NCBI GenBank assembly: GCA_014190535.1
Contig: BJGO01000003.1
Span: 1 to 33,225, forward strand
Direction: 5' to 3'
Origin: Bacteroidota bacterium
GTDB lineage: Bacteria; Bacteroidota; Bacteroidia; Chitinophagales; UBA10324
Length of the DNA: 33,225 nucleotides
In this document: positions 1 through 7,435 of the stretch, piece by piece
Position numbering within the stretch: the stretch's first letter is position 1
Layout: each line of letters opens with the position of its first letter
Notes under the pieces: model-generated
Seen by the model: only the letters and a program-made list of their open reading frames with translations
Database searches by the model: none
What the model was told of the DNA's origin: nothing
Made by a program: the position numbers and the translations under genes

Positions 1-141
1 GTAAAGGATATCCTAAATCGAATGCATAACGATAGGGAGAGCTTATGTCATCATTTGTTCTTGCTGGCAAAGGATTTACTAAGTCAGCATCAGGTAGAGC
101 AGGCTTGGAAGGTATTGCTTTTAGTCAAAGAGTATTGCTAA
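1..141 (+). CDS. C-terminal fragment of an unidentified protein (5' end outside window)
   Basis: Frame 1 is open from the first base to a TAA at 139-141 and encodes 46 residues ending in VLLLVKEYC. The fragment is mostly predicted helix, with regularly spaced Leu, His and Gln residues, resembling the end of an all-helical or TPR-like protein. It is too short for the ORF track and its start lies upstream of the window. It converges with the 152-634 gene, leaving 10 bp between the stop codons. I do not recognise the family. Reality is supported by the open frame up to a tidy convergent boundary and by the absence of a competing gene. Confidence 0.55.
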   Translation, partial: VKDILNRMHNDRESLCHHLFLLAKDLLSQHQVEQAWKVLLLVKEYC

Positions 142-151
142 ACAAACATGG

Positions 152-634
152 TTAAAACCATTTGCCAAAAAAAGAACTCTTTCCCTTCATGAAAATATTA
201 GCCAGTCCCATCAATTTACCCATATCCGAGTAGTTAAACTTACCACTCAACACATCATCAATAATCTGAGGAATATCGATACCTCTTGATTTGGCTTCTG
301 TGATCTGATGATTATATTGATTAAAAATTTGAGGCACGGTGTTTTGGCTAAGTACCAGTGCGTCATCAAGGGGCATTCCTTTTTCTTTAAGAGATGCACT
401 GATATTTGAACATAGTTCTTGTAATCCGGGATTGCTTAAATCCTTATGCTCTCCATTGAAGAGATTTTGAATGAATCCCTTATTACCACGCTGAAACTCT
501 TGTTTAAATACATCTTGCAAGGCATCTGAAAGTAGTTTGATATCGTGGTCATTGTTGTATTTTTCGGTAACCGGATTTTGTGCAACAATATCTTTGAGTT
601 GAGATGTGAAAGCACTCAGTATGGTATCAATCAT
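152..634 (-). CDS. Hypothetical 160-aa helical protein
   Basis: This 160-residue protein has no signal peptide or membrane segment and looks largely alpha-helical, with a Gly/Lys/Phe-rich C-terminus (GKSSFFGKWF). It starts MIDTILSAF. The spacing of helices and glycines is faintly like DUF937-type proteins, but I would not assign it. It lies 32 nt downstream of the large T9SS protein on the same strand and I see no promoter in that gap, so it is probably co-transcribed with it. Function unknown. Confidence 0.7.
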   Translation of the reverse strand: MIDTILSAFTSQLKDIVAQNPVTEKYNNDHDIKLLSDALQDVFKQEFQRGNKGFIQNLFNGEHKDLSNPGLQELCSNISASLKEKGMPLDDALVLSQNTVPQIFNQYNHQITEAKSRGIDIPQIIDDVLSGKFNYSDMGKLMGLANIFMKGKSSFFGKWF

Positions 635-666
635 CTATTCGTCTGGATTTTTGGTAAAAATACTTG

Positions 667-3600
667 CTATAACTTCAGCAGACGTAATGTTTTTGGTGTT
701 GATCCTACCGGAGTTAGTGTGATGAAGTATAACCCCGGACTAATAGGAGGTAACGGTAAGTGGTGACCATTTTGTAAACGCTCGTTAGCACTCAATACTA
801 ACTTACCATCTGCCGCATAAACGGTTAAGTAGTATGTGTTTTCAGGTATGCTACTAAATATAATTTCCTGATTAAACGGATTTATTAATCGAATCTCATC
901 TGTATGCTCTCTTTTAAGAACGATAATATTGGAAAATGATGTTGATCCGTCTAAATCCTCTTGCATTAATCGGTAGTAGGCGGTCTCTAATGGCACCAGA
1001 TGGTCATCATACTCATAAGCTGATGTCTGAGTTGTGGTTCCCTTGCCGTTGATGTATGCGAGGGTTTTGAACTCAATCCCATCAGTACTCCGTAAAAGAT
1101 GATATCCCTTGTTATTGTATTCTGAGGCTGTGTTCCAAGTAAGTTGATTATATTTTTCCCGGGTCTCACCATCAAAGGATGTCAAGGATACAGGCAATAA
1201 TGTAGCGGGCCCATTAAGGCTAAACTGATCAAGAGCCAATCCGGCGGCTGAAACAGTAAAGTCGCTTCTAAACACGATGCGGAAGGCAACATTGGTATTT
1301 CCGGCAAACTCCGACGTAGTATAGGAATATAATGTATAGGAAGCTTGTGTGCCGGTGATAAAGGCGCGGCCTGAAGGGAAGGCTGTACCACCTGTGGCAT
1401 TTGCAAAATTATTCCAGCCAGATTGTACTGTATTTCCCAAAGGTAGCCACGTGTCACCCTTATCGGTGGTATATTCAATATTGAAACCGTCATATTCATT
1501 TTCGAAAGCAAATTTTGCATAAAATGAAATCGTATAGGAGCCGGGCGCATTACACTTATAATTGGGGGAGTAAAGAAAAGAAGCCGAATTATCAGCATAG
1601 TTTCCGGTGAGTCCGGTTACCCAGGCATTGGCTCCCGAATACGTGCCGTTTTTGCCTGCCACCGCAGAATTGCCCCGTTCAAACGATGTTCCGTTTGTTG
1701 TAACAGATGCAAAATGCAAGGCATTCGACTCAAAATCTCCTCCATCACCGGGCATGTAGGGTGTTTGGCGATTCGGTAATACTTGTATATAATTATTTTT
1801 TAATTCGTTCGTTGCCGGATTATTGTTGATATACATAGATACCGGATAAAGGCCGGGTGCTGTATAGGCCTTAGTTGGATTTTGATTTGTACTATTGCTT
1901 GCATCACCAAAGTTCCATTGCCATTGTGTGGGTTTATATGATCCATCTAAAAATTCAATGGGTTTATTTACATAGCTCACACGTTTTTTAGCATCGAAGA
2001 GCGCCTTTGGATTTGTAAATGCATCGGTTGAAAAAAGACCACGTGCGTGTGTAGCGGCAATTACAAGATTGTCGCTACTCCTAATCTGCAACATATCAGT
2101 ACGCACATTGGCAAGACCACTATTGGTTGGCCCCCAGTTTGTGGAACCACCATTCAGCAAATCAGTGGACCATACACCCAGCTCAGTCGCCAGAAGACAT
2201 TGTTGTGCATTCAATGGATTGAATAGTGCCCATCGAATCGGCATGTCCGGAAGATTGCCCTCAACCGATGACCAGGAGGTGCCACCATTGATTGTTTCAT
2301 AAACACTGACTACACCATAGTTAAAAAATGTTACGAGGATATGGTTCTCATTTCCGCGCTCTACCTCAACACATGAAACTGATCCTGAAGGCATGCCGGC
2401 GCCACTATTGATTTGTGTGCCTGTAAATGAACTTCCACTGTGCGCATTATCCAGTAAAATAACCCTGCCATTTGATGTGCCGAAATAGACTCTATTATTT
2501 GTATTTGGTGAAACGGTTATTGCTGTTGCCCGGGATGTTCCAAATGAGGAGATGGTACAATTGGTATGGTTGTTACCGACGAGACTGGGATTGTTCCAGC
2601 GTACAAAACGTCCGTTTGCATCGGAGCAATACATTCGGTTATTAAGGTCATCATAATCAGTGGGATTGATAAAACTTGCTCCGGTATTGGAGCTTAAAGT
2701 TACCCCGGTGAAATTATTACCGCCGTTCGTTGATACATAGTATGAGTTATTTACATAAGATGTGAACTGAAACTGAGGTTCAGACTGATCTATATGACAA
2801 AAAGCACCATCGCCACCCGTTACCTCAGCGGTGCTGTTTATTCCAAATGCATTAAATCGGTGCGTACCATTATCCTGTGCTCCTGCAAGAAAATGATTGA
2901 TATAGGCAGTAGGATGGATTGCGCAGGAGTAAAATTGTGTTACGTTGTAATTATCACCTTTAAATAAAATTGAGTTGCCTGCGTCAGCACTACGGTATAT
3001 GCCTCCGTCATTTGCAAAATAAATTACTGAGCTGCTGGATGGCTGAAAGATAATATTATGTTGATCGGCGTGAACATACTGAAAACCAAAACCTCCATAC
3101 CAATGGGAGAGTTGTGACCACGTGGTACCACCATTGCTCGTTTTAAATAAATCGATACCTCCGGCATAAACAATATTCTCATTGTTGGGATCTACTGCAC
3201 AAGTTAGGTCATACCAGGCCTGACCTCTTGTGATATCATTTCCAATGCCCGGGTCAGCATCAGTTGGTTTAGTCAGGGTAGTCCAGTTAACACCTGCATT
3301 AATGCTCTTGTAAATATTTTGTAGCGTAGTTGCACTCTCAACCATAGCATAAAGCGTATTTGTATTGGAAGGGGCGCACGCAAGTTCAATACGCCCCATA
3401 GAGGCAGTAGGGAATCCACTGGCAAGCGTATTTAATTTGGTCCAGTCACCTGCCGCTCCTGTAGTAGATGTATATACACCATCAGCATTATCAATACCGG
3501 CGAACAATCGACCGCTGGCCGAAATATCGATATCGGTGATCTCATTACTTGCGGCTCCTGTTCCGTTACCTAATACTTTACTAAATGAAGTTCCACCATT

Positions 3601-4308
3601 TGTAGAACGAAATAAACCCTGACGGGTGGCGGCATAAACATGACCTGTTCCGGGATGAACTAAGAGTTTCTTGATGTAATAATAGTTTGTTCCGGTTGTT
3701 GCAGCGAGTTGATTCCATGTGTTTCCCCCATCAGACGATTTCCAAATTCCAAATCCGCGAATGGCATCGGCATTAAACCAGCCTTCGCCGGTTCCAAAAT
3801 AAAATTCCTGTGTGTTAAGGGGATTGTATGCGATGGCACATATTGCCATATTTGAAAAGAAGTTATTAATTGGAGTCCACTGTGGATTGGATGAGGTAAT
3901 ATCAATGCATTTGAATAAACCTCCTCCCACACCTGCCGCCCATATCGTTTTTTGTGTTGGATCGTTAGGATCAACCATCATAGCCCTTGTTCTACCTGAT
4001 ACGTTTGAGGGACCACGCTCTATCCAGTTAACTCCACTTATCGCCCCACGCTGTGCGGTTAATGTACGGGTATACGCATAAGCTTCAATCAGTCGTTCGC
4101 GAGGAACAAGACCTGTAGCCGGGTCTCGGGTTAATTCATTTTCTAATGCGATAAGTTCCTGCATATGACTGCGCTCCTTTTCACTATCTGATTCAGCCGG
4201 CAGATTTGATATGACAGGTTTTTGATACGTTATGTTATAGGAGTACCTATTCTTTGTTTGAGTAAACAGTATAAACAGAAAAATAAAAATTATGAGAATG
4301 TATTTCAT
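667..4308 (-). CDS. Secreted Asp-box (BNR/VPS10-like) beta-propeller protein with PKD and T9SS sorting domains
   Basis: A 1213-residue exported protein. Residues 2-16 form a hydrophobic signal segment with no clear cleavage site. Residues of about 75-760 hold repeated Asp-box motifs (SSDGGNTW, STNGGTSF, TSNGGTTW, INGGTSW), typical of sortilin/BNR-like beta-propellers seen in glycosidases and adhesins. A PKD domain follows at about 762-845 (WQWNFGDAS), then a jelly-roll-like segment (about 850-1030), an Fn3-like linker beginning LLPVSLTSFDG (about 1037-1130), and a T9SS type A C-terminal domain (about 1136-1213, ending in SPGLYFITL...LRLLKL). The C-terminal domain predicts export through the type IX system and surface attachment or release. 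I see no glycosidase catalytic motif, so enzymatic activity is unproven. It is the first gene of a probable two-gene unit with the 160-aa protein. Confidence 0.85.
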   Translation of the reverse strand: MKYILIIFIFLFILFTQTKNRYSYNITYQKPVISNLPAESDSEKERSHMQELIALENELTRDPATGLVPRERLIEAYAYTRTLTAQRGAISGVNWIERGPSNVSGRTRAMMVDPNDPTQKTIWAAGVGGGLFKCIDITSSNPQWTPINNFFSNMAICAIAYNPLNTQEFYFGTGEGWFNADAIRGFGIWKSSDGGNTWNQLAATTGTNYYYIKKLLVHPGTGHVYAATRQGLFRSTNGGTSFSKVLGNGTGAASNEITDIDISASGRLFAGIDNADGVYTSTTGAAGDWTKLNTLASGFPTASMGRIELACAPSNTNTLYAMVESATTLQNIYKSINAGVNWTTLTKPTDADPGIGNDITRGQAWYDLTCAVDPNNENIVYAGGIDLFKTSNGGTTWSQLSHWYGGFGFQYVHADQHNIIFQPSSSSVIYFANDGGIYRSADAGNSILFKGDNYNVTQFYSCAIHPTAYINHFLAGAQDNGTHRFNAFGINSTAEVTGGDGAFCHIDQSEPQFQFTSYVNNSYYVSTNGGNNFTGVTLSSNTGASFINPTDYDDLNNRMYCSDANGRFVRWNNPSLVGNNHTNCTISSFGTSRATAITVSPNTNNRVYFGTSNGRVILLDNAHSGSSFTGTQINSGAGMPSGSVSCVEVERGNENHILVTFFNYGVVSVYETINGGTSWSSVEGNLPDMPIRWALFNPLNAQQCLLATELGVWSTDLLNGGSTNWGPTNSGLANVRTDMLQIRSSDNLVIAATHARGLFSTDAFTNPKALFDAKKRVSYVNKPIEFLDGSYKPTQWQWNFGDASNSTNQNPTKAYTAPGLYPVSMYINNNPATNELKNNYIQVLPNRQTPYMPGDGGDFESNALHFASVTTNGTSFERGNSAVAGKNGTYSGANAWVTGLTGNYADNSASFLYSPNYKCNAPGSYTISFYAKFAFENEYDGFNIEYTTDKGDTWLPLGNTVQSGWNNFANATGGTAFPSGRAFITGTQASYTLYSYTTSEFAGNTNVAFRIVFRSDFTVSAAGLALDQFSLNGPATLLPVSLTSFDGETREKYNQLTWNTASEYNNKGYHLLRSTDGIEFKTLAYINGKGTTTQTSAYEYDDHLVPLETAYYRLMQEDLDGSTSFSNIIVLKREHTDEIRLINPFNQEIIFSSIPENTYYLTVYAADGKLVLSANERLQNGHHLPLPPISPGLYFITLTPVGSTPKTLRLLKL

Positions 4309-4340
4309 TGGTAGAAGTGATCTGAGAAGTTCCTCATATG

Positions 4341-4361
4341 AGTAAATCTATGCGATTTACT
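4341..4361. repeat. Perfect inverted repeat AGTAAATC-N5-GATTTACT upstream of the Asp-box gene
   Basis: Two perfect 8-bp arms flank a 5-nt loop, 33 bp before the start codon of the minus-strand secreted protein. It falls just downstream of the putative -7 box at 4369-4376, so it would form a hairpin at or near the 5' end of the mRNA, or act as an operator over the transcription start. There is no T-tract, so it is not a terminator. Confidence 0.5.
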
Positions 4362-4368
4362 TGCTTAT

Positions 4369-4397
4369 CAAATTAAAAAATCGACGAATGATTCAAA
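4369..4397 (-). promoter_or_regulatory. Candidate Bacteroidota promoter for the Asp-box/T9SS gene
   Basis: On the minus strand a TTTG (4397-4394) is followed after 17 nt by TTAATTTG (4376-4369), one mismatch from the Bacteroidota -7 consensus TAnnTTTG. Transcription would start near 4363, giving a leader of about 55 nt that contains the 4341-4361 hairpin. Confidence 0.4.
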
Positions 4398-4460
4398 TTT
4401 TTTCAGGGAATGGTGTTTCTAATCACATCTCCTCCTTAGACTGAGTGGGTATATAATAAA

Positions 4461-4485
4461 AAAACCGCTGATTTACAGCGGTTTT
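4461..4485 (-). terminator. Rho-independent terminator of metK
   Basis: Perfect 10-bp arms AAAACCGCTG and CAGCGGTTTT surround a 5-nt loop. On the minus strand the stem runs into a T-rich tract. It lies 20 bp past the metK stop codon and separates metK from the secreted-protein gene. Confidence 0.85.
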
Positions 4486-4505
4486 AACTATTAAAAACGG
4501 GTTAA

Positions 4506-5786
4506 TTACTTTATACCAAAAGCTTTTTTGACTGCATCTACATAATCCAGTTTCTCCCAGGTAAAAAGTTCAACAATAACTTTCTTCTCATTGTCTTTTC
4601 CCTTATTAAATACCTTGGTTACAGTTTTTGGAGAACGGCCCATATGCCCGTAGGCGGCAGTTTCAGCATAAATTGGGTTTCTTAGTTTTAGTCGGGTTTC
4701 GATAGCATAAGGACGCATATCAAATATTTTTTCAACCATGCGGGCTATGTCGCCATCGCTCATATTTACTTTGGCTGTGCCGTAAGTGTTAATATACAAG
4801 CCGCAGGGTTTGGCTACACCGATAGCATAGCTCACCTGAACCAATACTTCATCGCAAAGGCCGGCGGCAACCAGATTCTTGGCTATATGACGGGTTGCAT
4901 AAGCCGCTGAACGGTCTACCTTGGAAGGATCTTTTCCGCTGAATGCGCCACCCCCGTGTGCACCTTTTCCTCCATAGGTATCTACAATAATCTTCCTTCC
5001 GGTAAGCCCTGTATCACCATGAGGTCCGCCGATAACAAATTTTCCGGTCGGGTTGATGTGGTAGGTGATTTTATCATTAAATAATTTCTGAATACTTGGT
5101 TTAAGCTGTTTCTTAACTCTTGGTATGATAATGTCAATAATATCTTTTCTGATTTTATCAAGCATTTTTTTATCGCTGTCGAAGGCGTCATGTTGTGTTG
5201 AAACCACAATGGTATCGATGCGGATAGGGTTATTATGGTCGTCATATTCAATCGTTACCTGACTTTTTGCATCAGGACGTAAATACTTAAGTTCTTTACC
5301 TGCTCGGCGAGTTTTTGAAAGTTCGAGTAATATTTTGTGTGCCAGGTCAAGAGCAAGCGGCATGTAATTATCCGTTTCGCGTGTGGCATATCCAAACATC
5401 ATACCTTGGTCGCCTGCACCCTGTGCATTTGCCTTTGCTTCGAAGTTCATCTTTTTCACCTCTCGATCTACACCACGATTAATGTCAGCGCTTTGTTCGT
5501 GAATGGCACTGAGAATACCGCAGGAATTTGCTTCAAACATATACTCTGCTTTGGTATAACCAATATTACGGATGACTTCACGGACAATGTCTTGAACATC
5601 CAGATACGTTTTTGATTTTACCTCACCGGCAACAACAACCTGACCGGTAGTGACCAGCGTTTCACAAGCTACCTTACTGTTTGGATCGTAGGCCAGAAAA
5701 TTATCTATTAGTGCATCACTGATTTGGTCAGATACTTTATCCGGATGACCTTCGGAAACGGATTCAGAAGTAAATAAATAGGGCAT
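4506..5786 (-). CDS. metK: S-adenosylmethionine synthase
   Basis: Makes S-adenosylmethionine from methionine and ATP in the cytoplasm, supplying methyl groups to enzymes such as the methyltransferase at 30432-31178. The 426 residues match the longer Bacteroidota form of MetK. Family motifs are present: GHPDK at the N-terminus (residues 14-18), [12 protein letters not shown] in the central part, and the glycine-rich GGGAFSGKD loop. The start [17 protein letters not shown] is the usual one. It is a single-gene unit with a Bacteroidota promoter 24 bp upstream and a strong terminator downstream. The predicted leader is only about 20 nt, too short for a SAM riboswitch. Confidence 0.98.
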   Translation of the reverse strand: MPYLFTSESVSEGHPDKVSDQISDALIDNFLAYDPNSKVACETLVTTGQVVVAGEVKSKTYLDVQDIVREVIRNIGYTKAEYMFEANSCGILSAIHEQSADINRGVDREVKKMNFEAKANAQGAGDQGMMFGYATRETDNYMPLALDLAHKILLELSKTRRAGKELKYLRPDAKSQVTIEYDDHNNPIRIDTIVVSTQHDAFDSDKKMLDKIRKDIIDIIIPRVKKQLKPSIQKLFNDKITYHINPTGKFVIGGPHGDTGLTGRKIIVDTYGGKGAHGGGAFSGKDPSKVDRSAAYATRHIAKNLVAAGLCDEVLVQVSYAIGVAKPCGLYINTYGTAKVNMSDGDIARMVEKIFDMRPYAIETRLKLRNPIYAETAAYGHMGRSPKTVTKVFNKGKDNEKKVIVELFTWEKLDYVDAVKKAFGIK

Positions 5787-5809
5787 TTTTTTATGATTTT
5801 TGAGAGCGG

Positions 5810-5840
5810 CAAAAGTAACCGAATAATCATAACCAACAAG
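5810..5840 (-). promoter_or_regulatory. Bacteroidota-type promoter of metK
   Basis: On the minus strand CTTG (5840-5837), a 19-nt spacer and TACTTTTG (5817-5810) match the TTG-N19-TAnnTTTG housekeeping consensus. The predicted start near 5804 leaves an A/T-rich leader of about 20 nt without a Shine-Dalgarno sequence, as usual in this phylum. Confidence 0.7.
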
Positions 5841-5877
5841 ACTTAAATAAAAAACAAACTTTAGTTTATTCCGGGGC

Positions 5878-5885
5878 TATTTTTG
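5878..5885 (+). promoter_or_regulatory. Candidate -7 box for the PorG-like gene
   Basis: TATTTTTG fits the TAnnTTTG box exactly, 80 bp upstream of the barrel-protein start in the metK divergent region. No convincing -33 TTG is present at the right spacing, so this is a partial match only. Confidence 0.35.
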
Positions 5886-5965
5886 TGGCCTTTTATGCAA
5901 TTTATTTCAAAAAATAGCGTTTACTGTTCGCATCTTTTTTGAATGAAGAGCGTTTTAACTAACAC

Positions 5966-6799
5966 ATGGCATATAACCGAATAATAGCCTCATTACTAAC
6001 TGCACTGGTCATTACTGCATTCTCTTTTATGGGTATTGCACAACAAAATGAATTTGGGGTGGTTGGTGGTATCAGCAATTATTTCGGTGATCTCAACACC
6101 AATACGAGTTTTCAACTGATGAAACCCTCATTTGGCGCCTATTATCGTTACAATTACGATAGCCGTCTTTGTGCTAAATTACAGCTGGGATTTGCGAAAG
6201 TGGAAGGTAATGATGCGTTGGCTAACAACTATTATCAGATCCAGCGAAACCTCAGTTTTTACAGCGATATTTTCGAAGTGGCGCTTACCGGAGAGTTTAA
6301 TTTTATGGATTATGATTCAAAAAATCCCAAACATTATTTTACACCCTATCTGTGCACCGGAATCAGTGTGTTTAACTTTGACCCACGCACTACGTTTCAG
6401 GGCGAGGAGTACCGTCTTCAACCCATTGGCACTGAGGGACAGGGATTACCGCAATACCCCGACAGAGAGCCCTACAAACTGGTTTCACGTGCCTGGATCA
6501 TTGGTGGCGGATTTAAATTTCGCATTAACAGATATTTCAGTACCTTCATAGAGATAGCCAACCGAAAAACCAGAACCGACTATCTGGACGATGTGAGTAC
6601 AACTTATGCCGATCGGCAGATTATGTTTTCGGAAGGTGGTCCCTTAAAAGTATTGCTCAGCGACCGCTCACTCGAAGTGGGTGACGTACCTATCGGTACG
6701 ACGAACCGTATGCGTGGCGATGAACGGAAGCGAGATGATTATTTTATGGCATTACTGGGATTGTCGTTTACCATTAACACTTACAAATGTCCTTTCTGA
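5966..6799 (+). CDS. Outer-membrane beta-barrel protein, PorG-like / DUF6089 family
   Basis: A 277-residue protein with a signal peptide (about residues 1-25, hydrophobic core followed by GIAQQ) and a body of alternating strands ending in an aromatic residue (YKCPF), typical of an outer-membrane barrel. The early motif GGISNYFGDL and the later QRNLSFYSDIFE plus EFNFMDYD are characteristic of the DUF6089 group, which includes the T9SS component PorG. That would fit the T9SS cargo genes nearby, but the family is broad and a direct role in secretion is an inference. It is monocistronic, divergent from metK, and followed by a bidirectional terminator. Confidence 0.8.
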   Translation: MAYNRIIASLLTALVITAFSFMGIAQQNEFGVVGGISNYFGDLNTNTSFQLMKPSFGAYYRYNYDSRLCAKLQLGFAKVEGNDALANNYYQIQRNLSFYSDIFEVALTGEFNFMDYDSKNPKHYFTPYLCTGISVFNFDPRTTFQGEEYRLQPIGTEGQGLPQYPDREPYKLVSRAWIIGGGFKFRINRYFSTFIEIANRKTRTDYLDDVSTTYADRQIMFSEGGPLKVLLSDRSLEVGDVPIGTTNRMRGDERKRDDYFMALLGLSFTINTYKCPF

Positions 6800-6851
6800 C
6801 CATACGATTTCAAGCGTAAGTCATCAAACGAATAATAACAACAGGCTAAAT

Positions 6852-6886
6852 AAAAATGCCCCGTAAATACAGGGCATTTTTTCTTT
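6852..6886. terminator. Bidirectional terminator between PorG-like gene and 122-aa gene
   Basis: Arms AAAAATGCCC (6852-6861) and GGGCATTTTT (6872-6881) pair perfectly around a 10-nt loop, with T-rich tails in both directions (TTTTTTCTTT on plus, TTTTTATTTA on minus). It serves two convergent genes. Confidence 0.85.
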
Positions 6887-6901
6887 ATGCACATTTGCGA
6901 T

Positions 6902-7270
6902 TTATCGCCACTTGGTCAGAAAATCAATGTATTCCGAACGCAGATTGTTGAAGCATTTTTCAAATGAAGTCATATCCTCCGTGCCATCCACATCATCATC
7001 CAATAGGGGAGAGCTGGATAAATGATTATGATAGATGTGCTGATGTTGCAGTGATTTTAATTTGTGCTTGAGATCGGAGATTACTTTTTCCTGTATGTCG
7101 AACTGGTTGTCGAAATGATCAACCATAACAAGCACTTCGTGCTTATTATTATGCTTAACGGCTTCTGAAAGTCGCTTGCGCATAATCATAATTTCGTCCT
7201 GATAGAATTTCAGCTTATTGATTTGCTGTTTACTCTTCAGCGTTTGCTTAGGTGGTGTTTGTAGTTCCAT
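6902..7270 (-). CDS. Hypothetical 122-aa coiled-coil protein
   Basis: A charged cytoplasmic protein with no signal peptide. Residues of about 14-75 show a heptad-like pattern rich in Lys, Gln and Leu, consistent with a coiled coil (QQINKLKFYQDEIMIMRKR). A His-rich patch (HQHIYHNHL) and an acidic DDDVDG stretch follow. The C-terminal part (FEKCFNNLRSEYIDFLTKW) looks like another helix. I do not recognise the family. It sits alone between a bidirectional terminator and the divergent valS. Confidence 0.65.
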   Translation of the reverse strand: MELQTPPKQTLKSKQQINKLKFYQDEIMIMRKRLSEAVKHNNKHEVLVMVDHFDNQFDIQEKVISDLKHKLKSLQHQHIYHNHLSSSPLLDDDVDGTEDMTSFEKCFNNLRSEYIDFLTKWR

Positions 7271-7371
7271 AATTTTTTGGATTTAGTACTATGTAAGGTA
7301 ATCTTTAAGGGCGAATAAAAGAATGGCAGGGTATGACGAGTACTAAAATCTTATTCACCCTTTATTAACAT

Positions 7372-7403
7372 TTTTAACATACCTGCCAATTAACCTATTT
7401 TTG
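7372..7403 (+). promoter_or_regulatory. Probable promoter of valS
   Basis: TATTTTTG at 7396-7403 matches the -7 consensus exactly. A T-run (TTTTTA, about 20 nt upstream) occupies the -33 position but lacks the G. Transcription would begin near 7409, leaving a leader of about 27 nt. Confidence 0.5.
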
Positions 7404-7435
7404 CCCGTTGGATAACAAATGATATCCGATACATC

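Noticed and set aside
1182-1598. 138-aa minus-strand ORF
   Set aside because: It is in another frame of the same strand as the 1213-aa secreted protein, whose jelly-roll region is continuous through it.
5787-5810. Possible SAM riboswitch upstream of metK
   Set aside because: The predicted leader is only about 20 nt, too short for any known SAM aptamer.
7410-7427. GGATA...TATCC hairpin in the valS leader, considered as a T-box-like or attenuator element
   Set aside because: Only 5 A/T-rich pairs, no specifier or antiterminator structure, and the leader is under 30 nt.
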